Origin: Galaxea fascicularis
Lineage: Eukaryota > Cnidaria > Anthozoa > Scleractinia > Euphylliidae
Length of the DNA: 64,000 bases
Direction: 5' to 3'
Assembly: GCA_948470475.1 (NCBI GenBank)
Contig: OX419342.1
Location: 2,176,201 to 2,240,200, forward strand
In this document: one piece after another, positions 56,301 through 64,000 of the stretch
How positions within the stretch are numbered: the first letter of the stretch is position 1
Layout: each line of letters opens with the position of its first letter
The notes under the pieces: model-generated
The model's input: the letters and a program-made list of their open reading frames with translations, nothing else
The model's database searches: none
Told to the model about the DNA's origin: nothing
Translations under genes and position numbers: made by a program

Positions 56301-58842
56301 GTTAATGATGATGGAGTAACTTTGGAGTTGTCCATTCATGCTCAAGATCTGGAAGATTTTATCCTCAGCCAGGTCAGAAATGTTATCATCCTCAGCAGTG
56401 TTCATTTCTTAATTTGTGTACCTGTAAGTTGGTAATGTTTTTATGATATGGCAACGATAGTATGAGTGATTTGATTGGCTGCTGAGTGGGCCGTGTTTCA
56501 TTGTAACGCCTGCGGGCATAGAGTTCTAAAGTGATGACGTCACAAAAATAAAATTTTTGAAATTATGGAGTATGATGCCATATTCTTATAGAGCATCCTG
56601 AAAGACGCCCTCATCCCAAAAATTAGCTCCGAATTGCAATTCCCAGTAGAGATATAAGGGATCATAGTTTGATGGCATCCCATTTAAACCCTTCAAAATT
56701 TGTTTCAGTTCCTTCACTTTAGAACTGACTCAAAATTAGAGAGATTTATATGGGGCAGTATCAAATTTCAATCCTTTATACTTTGGCTGGGAATTACAAT
56801 TAAGAGCTAATTTTTGGCAAGGACCCATTTTTAAGGATACTCCATTCAAAAATGACGCCCAATCCCATAATTTCACAAAATTAATTTAATTTTTTGTGAC
56901 GTCACACTTTAGAACTCTATTATAAAAAGCTTTTCCTTTCAATAATTGCTGCATTTAAATGAAAGGAAAGTATCTAAACCTTTTAAAATTCTGAATTATT
57001 TCCATAAAAAGCCATATAATAAATAAATAAATAAATAAATAGATAAATAAATAAAACCTCGTCTGTTCGAACCATTACAGGGAAATCTCAGACCTCTGCC
57101 TTGGTATTGACCGGAGCAATGCATGAAGGCCCCACTCTGCAATTTCCCTGTAATGGCCTCCTCAGTCTCAGTTGATAGGTAGTATATACACGTAATAAAG
57201 AAGAGGATTTCTTTTTGGAGGATGGGCCGACATCATCTTTCTATTATTTTGATTCAAAGATGAAAAGAGGCCAATTTGTGCATAAATTTTTGAATTCCCC
57301 TTGAGAACCATACCCAATTTCAGGCCTGAAAGAAAACCGTATTCTTCACACATTTAGTGAGTGAGTTTATTATAGTCCATCCTGGCTCGGAAACCGTGGT
57401 AATGCATACCAGCCTCTCAATACAGCATATGTAAGGGGAACCCCCCTCCACCTTTAGGCTGATACCAAAACGTAAAAATTGACATGAAAAATCTAATTTG
57501 ATAAGTAGGTTATTAATAATTAGTATCACCCAACTAGTGGACTATTGCAAATCCTGCATTTTGTTTGGCTACGCTACTAGAGGACAATTAGTAATAGTCC
57601 TCGAGTAGCAATCGAGCGTTACACTTTCTCTCGTTTTATTCCCAAATAAATATTTCTTCAACTTGCATTTGCTAACTTTATTATTGCCTTTTCTGTCCGA
57701 CTAGTTGGGTGATATTAAAACAATTAGACCCTTCGCCCTTAAGGGCCACGGGGCAATAGCCCATTCGGCTTCGCCTGATGGACTATTGACCCATAGTCCT
57801 TGCGGGCTACGGGTCTAATTGTTAACTGGCAACCAAAGGCTGACGTGCAACGTGGACCTATCATCAGGTGATGATGCAGTTAGTGTACCTCTTTGCTGAA
57901 GTTGGTTTTATTTTTAATTGGCTATCCTTACAGGTCTGCAATCATCGTTTGTCAGTGGCCCACTCGTTGGCGCGGAGCCTGGGCTGGCATGTGATCCACT
58001 GTAGTCGTCACGTGGGAACGGGGCCTAAGGAGGAGCGTGGGCAGTTGCGAGGTCTGATGGTAAAGTCGCCAAACGGCGCCAAGTAAGTATTTTTCTTTAG
58101 TTTTAGCGTGGCAGCATCGCAGAATTGCCGCATTTTATCGTGTCGCGCGAATTCCGCGAAAGGAGGGATTTGCTTCAAATTACTAAAGAGGAGCATTTCC
58201 AAATAGCTGTCTCACTACAGTCCCAGCCTGCATGGCCGGCGCCGAAAGGGAAAGGACAGGGGTGATTTATGAGTGCCGGGGGCGGGGTGGGGGAGGAGGG
58301 GGGAAGGCAGGAGTCTTCTCCTTTCCCTCGCACTCACGAATCCCCCCTTTTCGCTCCTCTCAGTGCTGGCCATTCAGGTACAGATGTGAAACAGCCACCG
58401 GAGCAACTTGTAAGACGTCTCATGCACCGCTCTGTGCTGTCGGTAAAATATAAATTTGTGCATAGCACAATTAGTTCCATTTTTTTGGTCCCTCTTTGAG
58501 ACGAAAGACCCTTAAAAATCTCTAAAGGGACCCCTCGTAAGACATTTTGTGGAAGGAACGTTCTCCATTGAATTTCGCTCGTCACTCGCAAAACTCAGAG
58601 GGAACCGAAATGATATACGCCACTTCCGTTTCAGATCTGTTGCAGTCCGCACAGGACCGTCCAGCGGTGTTGCTATTCTCGTCAGGCGCCCTCAGGTTCC
58701 GAATGGGGTGGCACCAGAGTTGCTTGGCAACATGAACTGGGGGAGCTTAGGTGGGGACTTCAAAGAGGTTCACTATTCAAAAATGCCAGGGAGGACATTT
58801 GTACAAAAACTGTTTCTGCTGTTGGCTGTTGAAATGCACTGA
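50374..58842 (+). CDS. MED17: Mediator complex subunit 17, 14 exons
   Basis: Head-module scaffold of the Mediator co-activator that links transcription factors to RNA polymerase II. Exons: 50374-50468, 50808-50972, 51709-51844, 52757-52952, 53077-53268, 53444-53541, 53741-53812, 54313-54384, 54481-54680, 55209-55265, 55811-55948, 56258-56372, 57934-58082 and 58635-58842. All introns are GT-AG with matching phases; 630 residues (human 651). Diagnostic matches to human: [53 protein letters not shown]-like [25 protein letters not shown] and [15 protein letters not shown]. The two best landmarks are the LWPWD motif and the C-terminal FKEV...KM.GR.F stretch. Introns contain MITEs, a tRNA-cored foldback and simple repeats. 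ATTAAA at 58940 may be the polyadenylation signal. Confidence 0.93.
52556..52720. mobile_element. MITE in MED17 intron 3
   Basis: Left TTACTAACCTCGTTTTCTAG and right, inverted, TTACTAACCGAGTTTGAGGT form imperfect terminal inverted repeats of about 40 bases ending in GAGTTACGG / GTAAGTTACGG. Confidence 0.6.
55290..55349. repeat. Hairpin with 19-base arms, MED17 intron 10
   Basis: AACAGTTAACAATTAGGG and its inverted complement are separated by about 18 bases. A similar TAATTGTTAAC edge recurs at 57811-57825. Confidence 0.75.
55424..55727. mobile_element. Foldback element with tRNA-like core, MED17 intron 10
   Basis: Left arm 55424-55539 and right arm 55613-55727 are inverted complements with few mismatches (CCCACTGGGCGTTAGCCCTG against CTAGGGCTAACGCCCAGTGG; CACACGAGGCAAAGAAAAAA inverted at 55617-55640). 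The core is a different tRNA-like sequence from that at 35760. Confidence 0.8.
55540..55612 (+). pseudogene. tRNA-like sequence, possibly Arg-derived
   Basis: Acceptor GACCTCG / TGAGGTC pairs over 7 positions and the T-arm GTGGGTTCAATTCCCAC is perfect. The D-arm uses wobble pairs. The anticodon arm (CGGTAGATCTAATCCG) does not form a proper 5-bp stem with a 7-base loop, so a working tRNA is unlikely. The TCTAATCCG stretch suggests a tRNA-Arg origin. Confidence 0.6.
56139..56169. repeat. (TAATC)n short tandem repeat
   Basis: Six contiguous pentanucleotide units, MED17 intron 11. Confidence 0.85.
56521..56917. mobile_element. TA-flanked MITE with CRE motifs, copy 2
   Basis: GAGTTCTAAAG and CTTTAGAACTC are perfect terminal inverted repeats bordered by TA. 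Homologous to 31961-32358 over its whole length. TGACGTCA near each end. It lies in MED17 intron 12. Confidence 0.8.
57018..57056. repeat. (AATA)n microsatellite
   Basis: Tandem AATA units with one G interruption. Confidence 0.85.
57524..57716. mobile_element. MITE in MED17 intron 12
   Basis: Ends TATCACCCAACTAGT and ACTAGTTGGGTGATA are perfect 15-base inverted repeats about 190 bases apart. A second palindromic unit (AATTAGACCC ... GGGTCTAATT) follows at 57723-57820. Confidence 0.7.
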
Positions 58843-59802
58843 TAGTGGCAAACTTGTCTCTGATCCTTAAATATAAATGCCAACGCAGTAAGTAGTACTT
58901 GAGCCTGTAAATCAAATCGTATAATGTACAGTATAGAATATTAAAGAAATAAGGCATAGTAACTTTTTTGTTTCTAGCTTCTTGTTCAGTTAACTAAGGG
59001 CGCGTTTACACGACAGAGCAAAAATGGCACGCATCCGACAAAAACTAGAACGGTTCCAATAGTTTTTGGAAAGAAACTGAGAACTTTTCTCCGTTCCGCG
59101 ACGGATCCATAGGCGCCTATGGTTTAATTACCTCTATTTACTGTAAACAATCGCGAATCGGTTCTCAGCCGGAAACGAACAGGCTATCAGTTTTTTCCAG
59201 CAAGCGCCATAAAAATTAAATTGGGCCGCTGATTGTAGGCATAAGGTTACTGCGATGTTTACAGAATTGCGCAAAATGAAATGTAAAATGACGCCATCAG
59301 ATTCATGAACACTTCCGTTCTTGTCGACTTTCGCCCGGTAGGAAACGAACGAAACAAAAACTTCCACAACACATGTTCCGAAAGCTGTTGTAAGGCATGT
59401 TCATGAGTTTTACTAAGTTCACTTACCTAATACGTGCATCAAAACAAATGAGCAAGGTCCAAATCTTGGTCGTACAATGCAAAATGTCCTTTTGTTTGCA
59501 AAAAACAACAATCGGCATGCACGAGGACTGTCTTTACCTTCTCGTTTCTGATTGGTTTTCGGTTATTGTATTTGTTGAAGTCCAGCAACTGTATAACATC
59601 GATACAGAGCGCGCGCTCGAACGAATTTTTTGCCTTCCTCCTTCCGGAAGAAATATTTAACTCAAACTTCGCAAATAGCTGGGTATTCTGTTCACGGGAT
59701 GTGTTGACTCCGTTGAAGTAGAATAAGTTCACAAACTCTGAATTGGTGGTAAAAAGTGAAGTGTTGTATTTAAGAGTCAACATAAATGGTAAATAAACAG
59801 GT
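58843..59802. other. Intergenic region between convergent genes
   Basis: Nothing gene-like supported. A GCGCGTTTACACGA-type element edge is visible near 58999, a form common at DNA-element ends. Holds the 3' ends of MED17 (+) and of the - strand gene. Confidence 0.45.
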
Positions 59803-62800
59803 TCAAGTAGACGCCAGTTTCTTGAGGTCGTCATAGAAAGCTTCATACGGTCTGACGGATTTAACCTCCATGTGTATGCTGTCACCCATTTGTTTCATGA
59901 AGGGTAGATCAAAGGAGATACGATCAACTTCGTACGGGCTGTCAACACATAACAGAGTGTACACCTGCAAAATACAAACCTTTGTTTTGATACAGTTTTA
60001 AGGCCCTGGCAAAAGAGGACACATTGTTGCCAACACAAATGTTCCCCCGTTTGCCCGCGTGCGCAACATTTGTTGCGGACACAAATTTTCTATCCGCAAC
60101 AAATGTTTCCCAGTTTGCCCAGTATGGAGACACAACATTCATTTTGTCCCGCGCGTTTGCGCACCCAAGAAACATCATGAGCAACAATATGTCCTCGTTT
60201 GCCAGGACCTTTACGAGTAGTTTCAACAGTCAAAACCGCACTGGGACTGTTCACAGCCTAAAAACTATCTATGTAACATGGGATTTGGTTTTGTTCTGCT
60301 ATGCTCTGCGATTGGTTGGAAAAACCAATAAGAACCAGAACCAATCATGTCTTCCATGCACGAATTCTGATTGGCTCGTTAAGCTGTACGCGTCTGTTGT
60401 GATTGGTTTAAACTTCAGCGCTTGTCTCGGACAATTAGATTCCAGGGCTGCGCTTATTGGAACTGCCCTCGAATTAACGTCGCACCAGCAAGTCGAGAAT
60501 TTTAATAACCGCCACGGCGCTTCTTCAAGTAAATACGGTATTGGTATATCTTGCATTTCCTCGGCGCAGTTTCAGATAGAAATTACAGATAATTTTATAA
60601 CGATTACAACTAGAAGCCGCTGTATTTTCACTTGAGAAAGTTAGTTAATATTTTAACCTTTCTTTCGCCCAGCACTTTCCATATATCGACCACTTTCCCT
60701 TTTTTCTTTCCTCCCATGGCAACTTTTGCTTCTTGGAGCCACAAGGCTAACAGTTCGTCTTGGGTTTTACCTACAGAAAAAGTTAGGTTAAAAAAAACTA
60801 ATGAACTGACTGAATATTAAAAATTTCTCAGTAACGATGTTCGGATTGTACGCCCAGTTAGCCAAAACCTATACCCTCTGTAACCCTCTCTGACACTATT
60901 CTAAAAATGAAAGATAGAGATGGCTGTTTAAAACATGCTTTACTGTTTCTGGTGTAGTTATTGTCGCGTAGCAGGAGTTTTAACAACTTCAAACAGCGAG
61001 CGCAAATCAAGTGCAATTTTAGTGTGATTTGATCGAGACTTGCAGTGACTTGAAACTCATTACAGTCTCAGTCGTTAGGGCTCTCCGCTGCCGGCCTTTG
61101 AGGCTATTTAATGGAGCTGCTTAATAGGCCATTTTACAGTTGTGGCTGAGTTACCTGGCCGGTGAATGAAAGCGAGGCTGAGGGTGACCTTGTTTTGATA
61201 CAAACCTTTCTGCTTTCCTTATGTAAATGCAGACTAGTTAGCATTACAACATGATTTACATGATATAAACAGTGAGGTCTCTATCAATACAAGGTCACCG
61301 GCAACCTCGCTGCTATTCATAGGCCAGGTCACTGAGCGAACAACTGTGAAATAGTCTATTGGGATGTTTCTTTGTTTTCTTTGTTTTTGCTTTCTTAGTT
61401 CTGATTGGTTGGCAAAACTCGCGGCAATTTCTCATCCAGTGAGCAACGCGCCACATGAGCATCAATCTTACCCGGGTACTCGACAGTAAAAGTTATCCAG
61501 TAGAACAATCCCGCTTTAGGCACTGTTGGTAAATCATCAAATACGGTGTCATCCCCACTCAGTTTCTTATTCAGGTCTGTAGCAAATCCTTCGTAGGATC
61601 TCAATGGCGTCACTTCCCTGTGGACCTGATCTCCCATCTCTTTCGACAGTTGCAGCTCTGAAATGAAAGCCTGTCTATGTCGTCTGGACTGCCAGCTCTC
61701 ATAACTGGAGATAATTTGAAATAAACAAGAACAACTATCAACTTGTTTGTAATGAGGTCTTACTTGGGCTAACTTTCAACAGCGCTCTTTCGCCGGTTGG
61801 GAGCGTCGAGCGACAAGTCGTCTTGCTGGTATAACTGTATCGAAAGTAATGAACCAGGCGCGTAGCGTGGTCATTTTTTCAAGTACGCACAAGTACATGA
61901 TCTAGAAACCTGAGTAAACTGAGCGAAAATACTGCGTTCTGCAAAGTTAGAACATGGGATAGCTTTTGTTTTAGTTTTTAGAATTTAATCAAAGTGGTGT
62001 TTTCATCACGAAATCATGGTTGCGTGCAAGTAAAATGTTAAAAATAGAAACAATTGCTAAAAATTTCAAAATTTTCTGTTCACTTCAAGTACGCACGTGC
62101 GTATATGCGTATAGGACGCTACGCGCCTGTGAACAGGACTTACCACAAACTGTTCTTCGTTCGCCCACAACCTAAAAGTGAAATGGTCAGTTTAAAAGTG
62201 ATTTGCCTCTTGGAAAATTAACTATACTTGACTAAACCTATCTCCATCATCCTTGTGTTTGATATACCCAGTGTCCAAGAATGTTGCTGCCTTTGCTGTT
62301 TGTCTCCATCTTAACGTGAGACAGCAACCTTTATTGTTCAAACGGTATTAACCAGTCCCAACATTGTGGCGCCGATACATGTCAATGTACTGGGTCCCGA
62401 GACAAAACTATCGTGGAAACCATCTGTGGTGTTGTGCGGTGACCCGACTGACCCGAGTCCAATATTGTTTGAGGGCCTGCTCAAGTGCACGTAGCCTTTA
62501 CGATGGGCTTCGCTTCAACGATTACGTGAACTTAGATGTCACGCACGGTAACAATTTTTCGCATTTCATGCAAACAAAAATCACCTTCCATAGATCGATT
62601 TATCATGCCAAATTTAGCAAATATGCGAGGTTTCATAAGAATCTGTCGCAAACTTATGAGACGCCAAGCGGTAGCCCCCTGCTATGCATTTCTCTGTAAG
62701 AAATGGCAAGTTTGGCGAAACACTTATCATCTCACTTCGAAATTATAGCGATTCAGTTTACCTTCCATATCTGTATTACTTTGCCATTTTCCTTCTCCTT

Positions 62801-62902
62801 CAAGAGTGCTTCTGCTTCTGCAGCCCAGACCTTACAAAAATCTTTTTGTGGTACTCCTTTGTAATCGATGTTAGTATCAACCAGATACAATAGCTGACTC
62901 AT
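59803..62902 (-). CDS. Tandem muconolactone-isomerase-like domain protein, 5 exons
   Basis: Exons in transcript order: 62902-62762, 62171-62144, 61704-61472, 60770-60658 and 59964-59803, all GT-AG, total about 224 codons. Two homologous halves are visible: EKENGKVIQIWKVVGER against GKKKGKVVDIWKVLGER, GSPDDIDRLSF against DSPYEVDRISF, and KEMGDQVHREVTPLRSYEGF against KQMGDSIHMEVKSVRPYEAF. Strand, helix, G-W-x-G and LP..M patterns fit the dimeric alpha+beta barrel of muconolactone delta-isomerases; with two halves the barrel could form within one chain. No signal peptide, so probably cytosolic; substrate unknown. Exon 3 as given needs a 2-base shift near 61655-61660 to link DRLSF to LQLSKEMGD, so this copy may be broken or the sequence has an indel error. 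An earlier in-frame ATG lies at 62911. Confidence 0.55.
60001..60210. mobile_element. TTA-flanked MITE, intron of the isomerase-like gene
   Basis: Left AGGCCCTGGCAAA and right TTTGCCAGGACCT are inverted, extended inwards by GGACACATTGTTG / CAACAATATGTCC. TTA lies on both sides (59998-60000, 60211-60213), like PIF/Harbinger target duplications. Confidence 0.7.
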
Positions 62903-62911
62903 ACGACTCAT

Positions 62912-63632
62912 ACTAAAATATTACCAACCGAGGAACGTCAAACGTTTGTTCGCAGAAACTCGAGAGAAACTATTTATCGCGTCAGAATTTTGCCAAAACT
63001 GAATACTTCCAGCAATTTGACTACTATTTTTTCTTTTCCAGTGTTGTTCGACAACTTTTCTCCATAAAACGCATCGAAGTTGTTTCGATCTTTGCAAGTG
63101 TAAATTGCGAAGCCTTGGGTCACTATGGGGGTGGGGTCGCGATGAGGTGAGGGTAGGGGTAAAGGGCTTGGGTGGGAGCGTGATGTCGCGTTGGTTTGTT
63201 CTTATCATGGTACCTCACTGATGATTAGATTTGAGATACCTGTACTCTGGACTTGCTAACTTCTCAGAATCATCCCTACAGATACGAAATCAGGTAGAGA
63301 AACGTTTAAGAGTGTTTTCTTCTATCCTAAAATGGCTGTGACATCGCGAAAATGTAGATGAATGGCAAAGATTTACAACTTCTCATGCCCCCTTTCGGTT
63401 TTTTTGGAGTAAGCTCGACGCTTTACAAATCAGATGTTTTATTTACCCGTCAAACAGAATATAATTTAATGCTGGTAACTGCCGATCGCGAATTACACGG
63501 GTTCCATGGCGGCGCTCATAAATAACTTGTCTAAACATGCTTAAAAGTCGTAAGACTACTTTAAAAATTGCTGATGAAGGAGAGACATTTTATTCTTGAC
63601 GTCTTCAGTTTCGTTGGCATTGTTTTACTTTG
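62912..63632. other. Region upstream of the isomerase-like gene
   Basis: Probably its promoter and 5' leader. No TATA box or other gene recognised. A 95-codon antisense frame over the region shows no family signature. Confidence 0.4.
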
Positions 63633-63845
63633 CTACAACCAGTTGCAAAATTGTTGAGACATTCGCCATCAAAAACGTCTCTTCTTTCTCTAAAACGCTG
63701 CCGCCAACAAATCTGTGAGATACAATACACACCCCCTCCCTCTCCCCCTTTCAAAGTTGTTCCTCAAAGTTTCGAGCATGGTGCTGCACCGTTAACAACA
63801 TTGATAAGAGGGGGAGGGGGAGGGAAAGCGGAAGATCATGGAAAC
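63633..63845 (+). repeat. Dispersed repeat, copy 2
   Basis: Same block order as 49271-49489: CTACAACCAGTTGCAAAATT, GTTGAGACATTC, CAAAGTT, CGAGCATGG, GATAAGAGGGG, ATCATGGAAAC. Confidence 0.7.
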
Positions 63846-64000
63846 GTCATTCAAGGCCAAATGGCGTACAGTGTCTCAAGTATTTTTGCAACTCGTTGTA
63901 GCAATGTATTTCTATAGCAACGGAGCTCGAGTAAGATCAACTAAGTCACGAAAGTAATTCTTGATTAAATGTTGTCACGAGCTTGTCCATGGAGAGTGGA

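Noticed and set aside
58364..58442. Possible extra MED17 exon between exons 13 and 14
   Set aside because: It has splice-like edges but its phase does not fit exon 14. Joining 58082 directly to 58635 restores homology (KSVAVRTGP).
60024..60635. 203-codon open frame on the + strand
   Set aside because: It runs through a TTA-flanked MITE and a CCAAT-rich repeat inside an intron of the - strand gene, with no domain signature.
1..64000. CRISPR arrays, operons, bacterial ribosome sites, rRNA
   Set aside because: None seen; spliced genes and animal-type repeats rule out a prokaryotic reading.

Overview
This is a piece of an animal nuclear genome. Coding regions are split by GT-AG introns, genes lie on both strands with wide AT-rich spacers, and the spacers are full of short inverted-repeat DNA elements (MITEs) and tRNA-derived SINEs. 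Two recognisable metazoan housekeeping genes (HHAT, MED17) could be joined exon by exon with every phase agreeing. The repeat style, compact introns and lineage-specific secreted Cys-rich family suggest a cnidarian, most likely a stony coral or close hexacorallian. That assignment is inference; no taxonomic marker was searched.

Layout. 1.0-2.2 kb (+): single-exon membrane protein with a TPM domain and a RING finger. 3.57-4.23 kb: nested Harbinger-like MITEs. 5.56-12.71 kb (+): ten-exon HHAT (Hedgehog acyltransferase). 14.8-38.7 kb (+): a tandem array of two-exon genes for secreted precursors that end in a 14-cysteine, phospholipase-A2-like domain; four are intact (A, C, D, E) and one (B) is broken. 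They form two types (I: A, C; II: B, D, E) arranged as duplicated blocks. The last duplication also carried TSEN34 (tRNA-splicing endonuclease subunit, - strand, 30.1-31.4 kb) and left a decayed copy at 40.0-41.2 kb. 43.4-46.6 kb (-): a 1067-residue single-exon protein joining an SH3 domain, YxxP tyrosine motifs, DC-STAMP-like membrane segments and a RING-like zinc finger. 50.37-58.84 kb (+): fourteen-exon MED17, with a possible small divergent gene starting 100 bases upstream on the other strand. 59.8-62.9 kb (-): a five-exon gene with two tandem muconolactone-isomerase-like domains and an apparent 2-base frameshift.

Most striking are: (1) the PLA2-like array, where the close copies A and C differ mainly by amino-acid-changing substitutions in the predicted mature domain; (2) the SH3 / YxxP / DC-STAMP / RING fusion; (3) two unrelated tRNA-like sequences, each sitting between long inverted repeats; and (4) a near-perfect 410-base palindrome whose empty site is preserved in the paralogous segment.
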